In this document: piece after piece, positions 14,203 through 23,585 of the stretch
Position numbering within the stretch: the stretch's first letter is position 1
How the letters are laid out: each line of letters starts with the position of its first letter
Notes under the pieces: generated by a model
The model's input: the letters and a program-made list of their open reading frames with translations, nothing else
The model's database searches: none
What the model was told of the DNA's origin: nothing
DNA from: Sulfurimonas sp. HSL3-1
Lineage (GTDB): Bacteria; Campylobacterota; Campylobacteria; Campylobacterales; Sulfurimonadaceae
Direction: 5' to 3'
NCBI RefSeq assembly: GCF_039645995.1
Contig: NZ_CP147920.1
Span: 1,488,001-1,552,000 of the forward strand
Length of the DNA: 64,000 nucleotides
Position numbers and translations under genes: made by a program

Positions 14203-14976
14203 TTAACGCGGCGGGAGGGCCGAGACGTGCAGGACGACGGAGCGCCTGCTGGAGCGTCTGTTCTCTATCACGCTGCCGCCGTGGGGGAAAAGCGGGTGCC
14301 ATATGAGGGCGTCGCCGCTGCGGAAGGCGAACGCCTCCTCGCTCAATCCGGCCGCTTCGTACTGCCGCTTCAGCGTCTCCTGGTACCGGCGCCATGCGTC
14401 GGGATCCTGTGGCGGCATTGTATCGAAACGTTCGTAGAATCGGTACGGCAGTTTGTAGCGCTCGGCAGCGACCCGGTGGGCCCCTTTGACCCCCGTCAGC
14501 GTGCCGTTCTCCGGCGTCGTATCTTCCAGGGCGATCCAGATCCTGAAATAGGGCTCCCCCGGCATCACGTGAAAGACGGGAATGTCCCGGTGCAGCGGCT
14601 GCTGGCTCCCCTGCAAAAAGGTAATGGTCGTCCGCAGCGACGGCCCCAGGCCGAACAGCAGCTCCTGCAATTTGACGATCGTGCGTTCCGCGAAGAGCGC
14701 ATTGATCTCGGGAATTTCATCGTGCAGCCCGATCAGGCGCGGGTAGGTGCCGTCGGCTTTTTTGTTCGCCGCCAGGGCTTTGACGTTGGCGACCGTCCAG
14801 TCGTCCAGCGCGTCGTTGACCTTCTCGACCGTCTCGTCGCCGATTGCATTCCGAAAGAGGTAGCAGCCGTCCGCGTTGAACTGCTCGACTATGGCCCTCT
14901 CCTCCTGTGAGAGACCGAGGTAGCGGGGGTGCTGGCGGTAGTTCTCGTATTCGAACCAATGTTTTTGTGCCGGCAT
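14203..14976 (-). CDS. Phytanoyl-CoA dioxygenase (PhyH) family protein
   Basis: About 257 aa. PhyH enzymes are iron(II)/2-oxoglutarate hydroxylases. The metal triad is visible: HRD in GSQQPLHRDIPVFHV gives His and Asp, and the distal His lies in WHPLFPHGGSVIEN. Two His candidates occur in the distal motif; HGG is the family position. I use the ATG at 14976 (MPAQKHWFEYENYRQHP); a GTG at 14991 behind GGGGAG is an alternative. Substrate unknown; bacterial members act in diverse secondary and osmolyte metabolism. No biosynthetic neighbours give a hint. Confidence 0.85.
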   Translation of the reverse strand: MPAQKHWFEYENYRQHPRYLGLSQEERAIVEQFNADGCYLFRNAIGDETVEKVNDALDDWTVANVKALAANKKADGTYPRLIGLHDEIPEINALFAERTIVKLQELLFGLGPSLRTTITFLQGSQQPLHRDIPVFHVMPGEPYFRIWIALEDTTPENGTLTGVKGAHRVAAERYKLPYRFYERFDTMPPQDPDAWRRYQETLKRQYEAAGLSEEAFAFRSGDALIWHPLFPHGGSVIENRRSSRRSVVLHVSALPPR

Positions 14977-15055
14977 CGGCCCTACTTTCACTGCACTGCT
15001 CCCCTCTCTATTGTCACACGTTGCAAACGCAAAGCAATTTCTGTTCGACCCCGCG

Positions 15056-16036
15056 TCAAAAGAGCGTCGGCTGCCGCAGCTGCCGGTAGAGTTCCAGCAC
15101 GCCCGGAAGCCTCACCGCCCTGCCCAGCCGCCCCGCTTCCCAATAATCGGGTTTCAGCAGTTCATCGAAGAGCAGCTGCTTCTCCAACGGGTCGACGTAA
15201 TCCACCATCTTAACATTATCGGGCCTGCCGCCGCGCAGACGGGTGACGAAAAGCTGCCGGGCGATCTGTTCGCGTTCGCGCTGGGTATAGACGGCGTCGA
15301 TGACGTCGCGGTAGGTATTGTAGTCGTTGCCGGGAAGGCGGCTGCGGTTGTTCAGCATGGAGAGGTAGTGCTTCAGCTCCGGGGCGCGGAGCATGGCGAC
15401 GAACGCATCGGGCAGGAGCGGTTCGGGCTCCTTGTAAAGCCCCAGGCCGGCTTCGCCGTAGAGCAGAATGCCTACATGCTCGAAGCGGTTGCCGAAAGTC
15501 TGCAGGTACTTAGGCAGGAATCGCTCGTCAAGGGCGACGTAGACGTGGTTGCTGAAACGGGAGTAGCCGTCAAGCTGGCGGTAGAGGCGGTCGAGGTTGT
15601 CCTTGTCGCTTTTGATCTCGACGGCGACGAGCGTTTCACTGTCGGAGAGGGCGAAGAGGTCCGGGCGGACATTTAAATTCCACTGCGTGAACTCGTGGAT
15701 GATTGTCGTCCCCTCCCCGTAGCGCCCGCGCAAGAAAGTTTCGGCGGCCTCGCGCAGTTCGGCCTCGTTCGACGCCGGGGCGGGCCGCAGCTTGCGGTAC
15801 TTGGCGAGGAAGCTTTTGTGGTCCCGGTCGCGGCGCTGGCGCGGGGTCATCGCCGCGTAGGCCTCATGCACGAAAGCTTCGTCGTCGCCCCCGCTGCAGT
15901 AATCGCGCAGCTGCTTGCGGCGCCGCGTCAGGCGGCGGGGAAGGAAGGGGTTGTCGCGCTGCTCTTCGAACAGGGCTTCGTCGGCGGCGATGGCATTGAG
16001 AAGCGCAAGGACTTCATTGGCGTTGACGGCATCCAT
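15056..16036 (-). CDS. PD-(D/E)XK nuclease-like protein (sce7726-type)
   Basis: 326 aa. The middle region has a restriction-endonuclease-fold signature: RPDLFALSD (Asp), then LVAVEIKSDKDNLDRLYRQLDGYSRFSNHVYVALD, where ExK falls in VEIKSD and the Q-rich helix follows. This matches my memory of the sce7726 family. The N-terminal 100 residues are basic and helical (PRRLTRRRKQLRDY), possibly DNA binding. TATAAT lies only 9 bp before the ATG, so the mRNA may be leaderless or the start may be further in. No methylase or toxin partner is adjacent. A role in DNA repair or defence is open. Confidence 0.68.
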   Translation of the reverse strand: MDAVNANEVLALLNAIAADEALFEEQRDNPFLPRRLTRRRKQLRDYCSGGDDEAFVHEAYAAMTPRQRRDRDHKSFLAKYRKLRPAPASNEAELREAAETFLRGRYGEGTTIIHEFTQWNLNVRPDLFALSDSETLVAVEIKSDKDNLDRLYRQLDGYSRFSNHVYVALDERFLPKYLQTFGNRFEHVGILLYGEAGLGLYKEPEPLLPDAFVAMLRAPELKHYLSMLNNRSRLPGNDYNTYRDVIDAVYTQREREQIARQLFVTRLRGGRPDNVKMVDYVDPLEKQLLFDELLKPDYWEAGRLGRAVRLPGVLELYRQLRQPTLF

Positions 16037-16169
16037 GGCGCGATTATAGCGCGTCCCCGGGCGCGGCGGCGAAAAGATGGCAAGCGCGCCATGTGAGGGC
16101 TGCGGCCGGCTTCCAGGACGTTTCGGATCATCGGGAAGAGCGTTTCCGTCACCCGCTGTATGGTGCCGT

Positions 16170-16718
16170 TCAGAGCTTCGTGAGCCCCGTTTTCTGCAGC
16201 ACCTTCAGCAGGCCGATGACGGCCATCGTCGCCAGGATCGCCCACTGCCAGTAGGCGAGCGCCTTCTGCGCCATGACGAAGTGGACCGTCACCAGCAGCA
16301 GGGCGACGTAGATGAGCTGGTGGTACCTGTAGAACCTGGCGAAGAGCTTGGGCAGGGAGGTAACGGCCATGAAAAGCAGGATGGCGAAGGCCGTCATCCC
16401 GAGATAGATAAAGGGCCGCTTCAGCGTCTCATCAAAGGCGGCGGCGGGATCGAGCTCCATGTCGAGGATGAGGAAGTTCGAGAAGTGCAGCAGGGCGTAG
16501 AAAAAGGCGAAGAGCCCCACCATGCGACGGTAACGCAGCAGCCGGATCTTCTTTCTCACCAGGGAGATGGTCGTCGTCGCGTAGAGCAGCGTCAAAGCGC
16601 TGTAGCCGGTCATGCTGTAGATGGCCTTGACGGGGTCTTCCGCCCCGCCGGCGAAGAGGCGGTAGAGCAGGAAGAGCAGCGGGGAGAGGCAGAGGAGGAA
16701 GAGGAGCGCTCTTTTCAA
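16170..16718 (-). CDS. msrQ: MsrQ, haem-binding membrane subunit of the methionine-sulfoxide reductase system
   Basis: 182 aa with five to six membrane helices ([58 protein letters not shown]). It passes electrons from the quinone pool to MsrP, which repairs oxidised periplasmic proteins. Haem-binding His candidates sit in [16 protein letters not shown] and VTVHFVM. The gene overlaps msrP by 4 bp, the usual msrPQ operon. Length is normal for the family (formerly YedZ). Confidence 0.9.
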   Translation of the reverse strand: MKRALLFLLCLSPLLFLLYRLFAGGAEDPVKAIYSMTGYSALTLLYATTTISLVRKKIRLLRYRRMVGLFAFFYALLHFSNFLILDMELDPAAAFDETLKRPFIYLGMTAFAILLFMAVTSLPKLFARFYRYHQLIYVALLLVTVHFVMAQKALAYWQWAILATMAVIGLLKVLQKTGLTKL

Positions 16719-17674
16719 AACTGTTTCCTCAGGTCCATCCCCTTATAGAGGTGGGCGACCTCTTTCGCGTAGCCGTTGAACAGCTGCGTCGGCTGTTTGA
16801 AGAAGTGCCCCAGCACCCGTTCGCGCGCCTGGGACCAGCGGGGGTGGTCGACGCCGGGGTTGACGTTCGCGTAAAAGCCGTATTCGCGCGGGGCGTAGAT
16901 GTTCCAGGTGTTCTGCGGCTGCGTATCGGTAAAAGTGATCCTCACGACCGACTTGATGCTTTTGAAGCCGTACTTCCACGGCACGACAAGGCGGATCGGC
17001 GCGCCGTTTTGCGGCGGGAGGGTGTGGCCGTAGAGGCCGACGGCCATCAGCGTCAGCGGGTGCATCGCCTCGTCCATGCGCAGCCCCTCGACGTAGGGAT
17101 AGTCCAGGGTCGCCAGGAAGCCGCGGCCCTGGTCGGGGAACTGTGCGGGGTCGTACAGGGTCTCGAAACGGACGTATTTCGCCGAGGAGAGGGGTTTGGC
17201 CATGGCAATGAGCCTGGAGAGTTCGAACCCGATCCACGGCACGACCATCGACCACCCCTCCACGCAGCGGAAGCGGTAGATCCGCTCCTCCAGCGGCATC
17301 TGCTTCATCAGCTTCCAGACGTCCAGTTCGAGCGGCTGCTCAACCATCCCGTCGACGGTCAGTTTCCACGGCTCGCTTTTGAACCGCTTTGAGAGGGGCT
17401 TGACCCCCTCCTTGCTCGTCGTGAACTCGTAGAAGTTGTTGTAGGAGGTGATCTGCTCGTAGGTGTTGAGTTCGAGGTTCCCCGCGTTGGGGTCTTTGGC
17501 GTAGTCGAGGTTTGCGGCGGGCAGCTGCTCTTTCGCGGCCAGCTCCAGCACCGCCGCCGTGCTCACCAGGGTCGCCGCCCCCAGCTTCAGGAATTTCCGG
17601 CGTTCATCGAAGAGGGCCTCTTCCGTTACGTCGGCTTCGCGCGGCGGCCGGTTTTCGTATCGCTTGCGTTGCAT
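16715..17674 (-). CDS. msrP: MsrP, periplasmic molybdoenzyme methionine-sulfoxide reductase
   Basis: 319 aa catalytic subunit with molybdopterin cofactor. A twin-arginine signal is visible near residue 25 ([22 protein letters not shown]), so it is folded before export. The molybdenum-coordinating Cys lies in [15 protein letters not shown], and [21 protein letters not shown] is typical of the sulfite-oxidase fold. It repairs methionine sulfoxide on periplasmic proteins with electrons from MsrQ. GGAGCGACC precedes the ATG. It is first in the msrPQ operon. Confidence 0.93.
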   Translation of the reverse strand: MQRKRYENRPPREADVTEEALFDERRKFLKLGAATLVSTAAVLELAAKEQLPAANLDYAKDPNAGNLELNTYEQITSYNNFYEFTTSKEGVKPLSKRFKSEPWKLTVDGMVEQPLELDVWKLMKQMPLEERIYRFRCVEGWSMVVPWIGFELSRLIAMAKPLSSAKYVRFETLYDPAQFPDQGRGFLATLDYPYVEGLRMDEAMHPLTLMAVGLYGHTLPPQNGAPIRLVVPWKYGFKSIKSVVRITFTDTQPQNTWNIYAPREYGFYANVNPGVDHPRWSQARERVLGHFFKQPTQLFNGYAKEVAHLYKGMDLRKQF

Positions 17675-17802
17675 GGTCGCTCCTTTTCGGGCGTTTTACC
17701 TTTACTACTACTATACGCCCGACGCATAAATAGTTCAAAAACGGCCGCGGCCGTGTTGGCGGAACAGATGCTACAATGGCGCAAACCAAACAGGGAGGCG
17801 GT

Positions 17803-18306
17803 ATGAAGGAGCTGCGCTATCTTGCCCACTACCCCGAGACGCTCCAGGCCCAGGTGCGCCGCCTGATCGAGGGCGGGAAGCTCGGCGATTTTTTGCTGCA
17901 GAAGTACCCCGAAGCGCACACCCTCTCCACCGACGGCGCGCTCTACGACTACGCCGATGCCATGCGCAGTGCGCACATGCGCAACTCCCAGCCCCTGCAC
18001 AAGGTCGTCTATGATACGAAGATCAGTGTCATAAACGACGCCCTGGGGATGCACACCCGCATCTCGAAGGTGCACGGCGGCCGGGTACGTTCCCGGCGGG
18101 AGATACGCATCGCCTCCCTTTTTAAAAGGGTGCCCGAGCCCTTTTTGCAGATGATCGTCGCCCACGAACTGGCCCACCTCAAAGAGCGCGACCACAACAA
18201 GGCCTTTTACAGCCTCTGCGAGCACATGGCTCCCGGCTACCACCAGCTGGAGTTCGACCTGCGCCTCTACCTCACCCACATGGAAAGCTTCGGGAAGCTC
18301 TACTGA
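17803..18306 (+). CDS. YgjP-like metallopeptidase-domain protein
   Basis: 167 aa. The zinc-peptidase motif HELAHLKERDHNKAFY (HExxH plus a downstream His) defines the YgjP/DUF45 family, close to the M48 and SprT groups. Upstream are a YDTKISVINDALGM segment and RSRREIRIASLFKRVPEPFLQMIVA, typical of the family. No membrane helix. I use the ATG at 17803 because GGGAGGCGGT precedes it; an ATG at 17776 is in frame. The role is unknown. It is transcribed away from msrPQ and appears to be single. Confidence 0.85.
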   Translation: MKELRYLAHYPETLQAQVRRLIEGGKLGDFLLQKYPEAHTLSTDGALYDYADAMRSAHMRNSQPLHKVVYDTKISVINDALGMHTRISKVHGGRVRSRREIRIASLFKRVPEPFLQMIVAHELAHLKERDHNKAFYSLCEHMAPGYHQLEFDLRLYLTHMESFGKLY

Positions 18307-18423
18307 CCGCCGCCACATTACAAATGTGATACCGGGATATGTTCAATCCCGCAACCCTGCGGTAATGGCAGTGTAATACTGCTTCCCTACCATCTGCGGA
18401 ATTTTCACATTCCGGAGTCTCAC

Positions 18424-21267
18424 ATGATCGGCAACCTCTACCCTCTTCTCCTCTCCACCGTTACGGCGGCGCTCCTGCTGAGCGCCTGCGGCGAGAGCGG
18501 CAACAGCAGCGCGGACAACGTCGGCGCCATCCCCGACGCCGGCGCGCTGCTGCCCTACAGCGTCCTGATGGACAACCTCGCAGACGGCGCGACCCCCGGC
18601 GAGACCTTCGGGATCCGCAACGGCGGTTTCGGTTCGGCGGCCGCCGCCGACCCGACGAACAAGAACCGCTTCTACGCCATGACCGACCGGGGTCCCAACG
18701 CTACCTACAGCGGCGCCGAAGGCAAAGGCAAGATCTTCCCGACGCCGGATTACACCCCGCGCATCGGTCTTTTCGAAGTCGGCGCGGACGGCAACGTCAC
18801 GATGGTCAAAGAGATCCTTTTCAGAGACACGGCGGGGCAGCCGATCTCCGGCCTCCCCAACAGCGCGGCGCTCGGCGGCACGGGCGAGATCCCCTATGAT
18901 ACCGACGGCAACGCCATCCGGGATGAAAACGGCAGCATCAAAACCGACGACTTCGGCCTGGACAGCGAAGGGCTCGCCGTCATGGAAGACGGCACCTACT
19001 GGGTCAGCGACGAATACGGTCCGCACATGGTCCACTTTGACAAGAACGGCAAAGAGATCGGGCGCATCAACCCCTTTGCCGACGACAGCCGCAACCTCTA
19101 CACCCTGCCCGCGGAGTTCGGCCGCCGCTGGGCCAACCGCGGCATGGAGGGGCTGACGGTCACACCGGACCAGAAGAACCTCGTCGGGATCATGCAGTCC
19201 ACCCTGGACAACCCGAGCAGCGCCGTGCGCGGCACACTGACGCGCATCGTGACGGTCAGCCTCGAAAACGGCACGGTCAAACAGTACCTCTACAAGCAGG
19301 AGAAAGCGAAAAACTCCAACTCCGAGATCACCGCGCTCAGCAACGACGTCTTCCTCGTCATCGAACGCGACGGCAGCTTCTACAAAGATACGACGACGGG
19401 ACAGAAGCACGTCTACAAGATCAAACTCACCACCGGCACGGAGCTCGAAAACGTCGCTCCCGACGCCAACCTGACGCAGGACGCCGATGGCGGGCTGCTG
19501 CTCGACGGCAAGACCCTCGAAGAGGTTACGATCCAGGCGGACGGCTGGGAAGCGCTGGCGGATAAAGGGATCGTCCCCGTCCAGAAAGAGCTCGTCGTCG
19601 ACATGATCAAAGAGGTCCGGTACCCGCATGACAAAATGGAGGGGCTGATCGTCTTCGACGAGCACACCCTCGGCATCGTCAACGACGACGACTTCGCCAT
19701 GTGGGCGACCGGCGGGGTATTGGAGCAGAAATACCTCGATGCGGCCAAGACGAAAATAGACGGCAACACCCTCTATGTCGTCCATGACCTGGAGTTGAGC
19801 GGCATGACCCTGCACAAACTCGCTGCTTATAACAGCGGCAAGGAGGGAGGCAGCGAGATCTCAGCCTTTGACAGCGCCTCCAAGCGGCTCTTCATCACCA
19901 ACGGCGCAGACAACAAGCTCGACATCGTCAGCGTCGCCGACGTCGCCGCACCGGTGCTGGTCACCTCCGTCGACCTCTCCGCCTACGGCGCGGGCGTGCA
20001 GAGCGTGAGCACCAAGAAGGGCAAGGTCGCCGTCGCCGTCGGCAGTGCCGACAAAGTCGGCACGGTGGGCAAAGTCGTTCTTTTCGACACCGACGGCGGT
20101 TTCCTTGCCCAGACGCGCGTCGGCTACCTGCCGGACATGGTTACCTTCAGCGAGGACGGCAAAAAGATCCTCGTCGCCAACGAAGGCGAACCCGATGCCT
20201 CCGGCGGCAGCTACGCGGACGCCAAGGGCTCCGTCGGCCTTATCACCGTCGCCGATGCGACGGCGGCGGACGATGCCGCCGGCTACGCCGAGGTTGATTT
20301 CAGCGCGGCGGTCCTGAGCAACGCGGCGGACGGCACGCCGGTCCGCCTGGGCGGGACGCCGAAAAACGACAAGGCGTTCGATCTCGAACCCGAGTACATC
20401 ACCGTCAGCGGCAGCGACGCCTACGTCACCCTGCAAGAGAACAACGCGGTGGCGAAGGTCGACATCTCCGGTGCGACACCGACGCTCACCTGGGTCAAAT
20501 CCCTGGGGGCCAAAAGCTACGAACCCGGCAGCGGCAATACGATCGACATCGAAGAGGAAGGCAGTATCACGATGAAGTCCTACCCGGGACTCTTCGGCCT
20601 CTACATGCCCGATACCATCGCATCGTACAGCGCCAGCGGCGAGACCTACTTCGTCACCGCCAACGAAGGCGACGGCCGCGAATGGTGCAACGGGGACGAG
20701 AGCTACTGCTTCGTCGACGAGGCGAAGATCAAGAAGCTCAGCCTCGACCCGGCGATCGCCGACGCCTACGCGGACGAGAACGACCTGAAAGTCGTCACCG
20801 ACATGGGCGATACCGACGGCGATGATGTCTACGAAAAGCTCTATGCTTACGGCGCGCGCAGCTTTAGCATCTGGAACGGCAACGGCGACCTCGTCTTCGA
20901 CAGCGGGGACGCCATTTCCAAAAAGATCGCCGAGATCGAACCGGCGCTCTTCAACCAGGACGACGGCGAGATGGACGGCCGCAGCGGCAACAAGGGGGGC
21001 GAGCCCGAAGCCCTGGCCCTGGGCTCCATCGGCGGCAAAACCTACGCCTTTGTCGGCCTGGAACGCCAAAGCGCCATCCTCATCTACGACATTACCGACC
21101 CGATGCACCCCGTATACGTCGATTATGTCGTCACGCATACCGAGGGGGACGTCAGTCCCGAAGGGATGCTCTTCGTGCCGGCGGACCAGTCGCCCAACGG
21201 CAAAAACCTGCTGATCGTTTCCAACGAGGTCAGCGGATCGACCGTCCTCTACGAAATCACGCAATAA
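18424..21267 (+). CDS. Large lipoprotein: phytase-like esterase domain fused to choice-of-anchor I beta-propeller
   Basis: 947 aa. The N-terminus has a lipobox (ALLLSACGES), so it is lipid-anchored at Cys21 or so. Residues about 40-470 resemble the 'esterase-like activity of phytase' family (FYAMTDRGPNATY, GLDSEGLAVMEDGTYWVSDEYGPH, NRGMEGLTVTPD). Residues about 480-947 resemble choice-of-anchor I proteins, a beta-propeller-like surface family ending VSPEGMLFVPADQSPNGKNLLIVSNEVSGSTVLYEI (read in parts). The two families occur apart or fused. The repeated Asp/Gly/Asn-rich loops suggest calcium binding. Substrate may be a phosphoester, but that is inference. Confidence 0.82.
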   Translation: MIGNLYPLLLSTVTAALLLSACGESGNSSADNVGAIPDAGALLPYSVLMDNLADGATPGETFGIRNGGFGSAAAADPTNKNRFYAMTDRGPNATYSGAEGKGKIFPTPDYTPRIGLFEVGADGNVTMVKEILFRDTAGQPISGLPNSAALGGTGEIPYDTDGNAIRDENGSIKTDDFGLDSEGLAVMEDGTYWVSDEYGPHMVHFDKNGKEIGRINPFADDSRNLYTLPAEFGRRWANRGMEGLTVTPDQKNLVGIMQSTLDNPSSAVRGTLTRIVTVSLENGTVKQYLYKQEKAKNSNSEITALSNDVFLVIERDGSFYKDTTTGQKHVYKIKLTTGTELENVAPDANLTQDADGGLLLDGKTLEEVTIQADGWEALADKGIVPVQKELVVDMIKEVRYPHDKMEGLIVFDEHTLGIVNDDDFAMWATGGVLEQKYLDAAKTKIDGNTLYVVHDLELSGMTLHKLAAYNSGKEGGSEISAFDSASKRLFITNGADNKLDIVSVADVAAPVLVTSVDLSAYGAGVQSVSTKKGKVAVAVGSADKVGTVGKVVLFDTDGGFLAQTRVGYLPDMVTFSEDGKKILVANEGEPDASGGSYADAKGSVGLITVADATAADDAAGYAEVDFSAAVLSNAADGTPVRLGGTPKNDKAFDLEPEYITVSGSDAYVTLQENNAVAKVDISGATPTLTWVKSLGAKSYEPGSGNTIDIEEEGSITMKSYPGLFGLYMPDTIASYSASGETYFVTANEGDGREWCNGDESYCFVDEAKIKKLSLDPAIADAYADENDLKVVTDMGDTDGDDVYEKLYAYGARSFSIWNGNGDLVFDSGDAISKKIAEIEPALFNQDDGEMDGRSGNKGGEPEALALGSIGGKTYAFVGLERQSAILIYDITDPMHPVYVDYVVTHTEGDVSPEGMLFVPADQSPNGKNLLIVSNEVSGSTVLYEITQ

Positions 21268-21374
21268 ACTGCGGGGGTCCGATCTCCCGGGCCCTCCCGA
21301 CTCCCCGCAGCCGCCCCATTTTCCCCTGCACGCTATAATGGCACCCGTTTATCCCGCTATAAAAGGTTCCCTGC

Positions 21375-22256
21375 ATGCAAACATTTTTTCTCCGGCTCTC
21401 ACTCTCTATCACCATGCTTTTCGCCCTCACGGCCTGTTTCGAACCCGAAACACCTCAGGAGGCGGCGGCGGCGTTCTGGAGCGCCGTGGAACGAAACGAT
21501 GCGGGCGGCGCGGTGCGCTACTCCACCCTGGAGGACGAAGCGGCGTTCGACGCCTTCGGTCACTCCTGGCAGGGGGCCGAAGCGACGGTCGAGAAAGTAC
21601 TCATCGAGGGAAGAGCGGCGCAGATCGTCTCCAGGATCACCGCGCCGGAGGGGAGCGATCTGCCCGCCACCGTGACGACCTACCTCGTGCAGCGCGACGA
21701 AACGTGGCTCGTCGACTACGCGCGCACGGCGGAGGGGATGCGCGGCAATGCCCTCACCGCCCTCTTTGCGGAGCTCACCAAGATCACCCAGGACCTGGCG
21801 GGACGGCTGAACAGCGCCTCCGGCGACCTGCAGCGCCAACTCGAAACGATGCGCGGGCAGATGGACGCCTACGCCGACACACTTAACCGGCAGATGTCCG
21901 AATCCATCGGCCGCTACGGCAGCGTCCTGCGCGAACGCATCGACGAACTGGCCGCGTCGGCCCGCGATGCGCTCGATGCGAACGGGGAGCAACTGACACC
22001 GCAGGAGCAGCAGACGCTGGACGACGTCGCCGGGGAGATGGAGCGCCAAAGCGACACCCTCTCCGAACCGGACGCGGACAACGTCACCGAAGGGACGGAA
22101 AAAGCCCTTGCGGCCCAGCAGAAACTGCTGATGCTCGACGAAGAGACCCTGGAGCGCTATCAACGGCAGTGGATCGAGTGGCGCGACCGGTTCGAACAGG
22201 AGGCCAAAGCCTTCTTTGACGCCCTGAATGCCGAACTCCGAAAACAGAAGGAGTGA
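21375..22256 (+). CDS. Lipoprotein with DUF4878-like N-terminus and long coiled coil
   Basis: 293 aa. The signal peptide ends in a lipobox (FALTACFEP), placing the mature protein on a membrane. Residues 25-125 look like the small NTF2-like DUF4878 fold (PQEAAAAFWSAVERNDAGGAVRYS, TTYLVQRDETWLVDY). The remaining 165 residues are almost entirely helical and charged, predicted coiled coil. No enzymatic motif. The fold assignment is tentative. The next gene on the same strand begins 148 bp later with its own AT-rich upstream sequence, so the gene is probably transcribed alone. Confidence 0.65.
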   Translation: MQTFFLRLSLSITMLFALTACFEPETPQEAAAAFWSAVERNDAGGAVRYSTLEDEAAFDAFGHSWQGAEATVEKVLIEGRAAQIVSRITAPEGSDLPATVTTYLVQRDETWLVDYARTAEGMRGNALTALFAELTKITQDLAGRLNSASGDLQRQLETMRGQMDAYADTLNRQMSESIGRYGSVLRERIDELAASARDALDANGEQLTPQEQQTLDDVAGEMERQSDTLSEPDADNVTEGTEKALAAQQKLLMLDEETLERYQRQWIEWRDRFEQEAKAFFDALNAELRKQKE

Positions 22257-22403
22257 GGCGCTCCCTCCGCCTCCCGCTTCCCTACCGTCTCCCCTCCCCC
22301 GACTAAAAACCTTTTAAAATTTTTTAAAAAAATGTTTAATAAAGTTATTAATGCTAAAATTATTTTCAGGCACCGTCCCTCGGTGTCGTCGAGAAGGAGA
22401 ACC

Positions 22404-23027
22404 ATGCGACCGATCATCGCGATACTACTACTGTTAATCACGGCGGCGTCCCTCACGGCCGCCACCACCAAGGTCATCGTCGTCGGGGCGTTTCATACCC
22501 CCGAAGGGGCGCAGCAGCGCGTCGATACGCTCAAGGGGTATCTGCGCTACGAGCCGGAGAGCTACGCCCTGCAGCGCGCCGGATACTATACCTACGGCGT
22601 ACGCAGCGCGGCCCCTTACTACGTTGCCGTGCTCTACCATTTCCGCAATTTTGACGAACTGCTGACGGTACGCAACAGCATCAAAAAGATCTATCCCGAT
22701 GCTTACGTCAAGAACAACATGAACTTTACACGGCCCCTCGGCGCTGCCACACCGGCATCGTCCGCGGCGGGCTCGGAAGCGGCTGTATTCGAACCGGCAG
22801 CCGCTCCGGCATCGGAAAGTGTCATGACAGCGACGGATACGAGTGTCGTGGAGACGGTACCGGGCACGGAAGTGACGGCGATGAGAACCCCAGGGTCGCT
22901 TTCGGCGGCTTCCATCACCCCGGAAACGACGGGGCCGTCCTTTCTGCCGCTGCTGATCGCGGAGCTCCTGGGCGGTGCGGCATTCATTATGCTCTTTGCG
23001 GGCAGACGCCAGCCGGTGCAGGGGTAG
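22404..23027 (+). CDS. Signal-peptide protein with one SPOR-like repeat and C-terminal membrane anchor
   Basis: 207 aa. A signal peptide (PIIAILLLLITAASLTAATT) is followed by a SPOR-like segment (TKVIVVGAFHTPEGAQQRVDTLKGYLRYEP...PYYVAVLYHFRNF), an Ala/Thr/Ser-Pro-rich linker of about 80 residues, and a C-terminal helix LPLLIAELLGGAAFIMLFAGRR. The close relative at 23586 has two such repeats and the same C-terminal LLLAELLLGGAALMLFFRKR. GAAGGAGAACC precedes the ATG at 22404. The signal-linker-helix-basic layout resembles tripartite cell-surface sorting signals, though no known motif is present. Function unknown. Confidence 0.7.
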   Translation: MRPIIAILLLLITAASLTAATTKVIVVGAFHTPEGAQQRVDTLKGYLRYEPESYALQRAGYYTYGVRSAAPYYVAVLYHFRNFDELLTVRNSIKKIYPDAYVKNNMNFTRPLGAATPASSAAGSEAAVFEPAAAPASESVMTATDTSVVETVPGTEVTAMRTPGSLSAASITPETTGPSFLPLLIAELLGGAAFIMLFAGRRQPVQG

Positions 23028-23028
23028 T

Positions 23029-23370
23029 TCAGAGCTGTTTGACGCTGAGGAGCGCTCCGCCCGGTGCGATCACCGCGGAGAGGTGCACGGTACAGGACTC
23101 GCCCCGGTAGTTCAGCGCCGAGAAGGTCGTCATGACACCCATGTTCTGCCCGACGGCATAGGCGAGCGTCCTGATATGCGCGTAGCTTTCGGGCACCCGC
23201 AGCCGTTGACGGATAAAACGGGCCAATACGGGGTGGATGCCGTCGTGCGTCACGGTGAGCCGTGGTGTATCCGGCGCCTCATCTCTTCGCGGCAGTGCCG
23301 CCGCCCTTAATGCCGTGACGGGTACTCTACGCCGCACTGCATCTCGGTATGCCGGGGTCATTGTCATCAC
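23029..23370 (-). CDS. Hypothetical protein
   Basis: 113 aa with no family I recognise. It is Arg-rich at the N-terminus (AYRDAVRRRVPVTALRAAALPRRDE), followed by what looks like a small alpha/beta domain (LRVPESYAHIRTLAYAVGQNMGVMTTFSALNYRGESCTVHLSAVIAP). AAAAGGTGATGACA precedes the start. It converges on the SPOR-like gene at 22404 with one base between stops. Codon use is like the neighbours, and the antisense frame is less convincing, which supports a real gene. Confidence 0.5.
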   Translation of the reverse strand: MMTMTPAYRDAVRRRVPVTALRAAALPRRDEAPDTPRLTVTHDGIHPVLARFIRQRLRVPESYAHIRTLAYAVGQNMGVMTTFSALNYRGESCTVHLSAVIAPGGALLSVKQL

Positions 23371-23585
23371 CTTTTCCTCCCGAAAGCGTCAATAAAAGCA
23401 CACTATACACCCCGAGTATCACAGCCGTGTTACAACCGAATCCGATGATTTTTATCCTCCAAACATGTGAAAAAACGGCAAAGCACAGTATTTTTACCGC
23501 AAAAAAAAGTTAGACAAAGTTCCGAATGCTAAAATAACCTTCTCTCATTGGTGCTATCGGGCGCCATATTCATTAAAGGAGTTGC

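Noticed and set aside
18343-19815. 490-codon leftward open frame opposite the phytase-like gene
   Set aside because: It is antisense to a gene with clear signal peptide and domains; long antisense frames are expected in GC-rich coding sequence and this one has no family resemblance.
21269-21310. CTGCGGGG/CCCCGCAG inverted repeat after the phytase-like gene as a terminator
   Set aside because: The arms are 26 bp apart and no T-run follows directly; it may form a loop but evidence for termination is weak.
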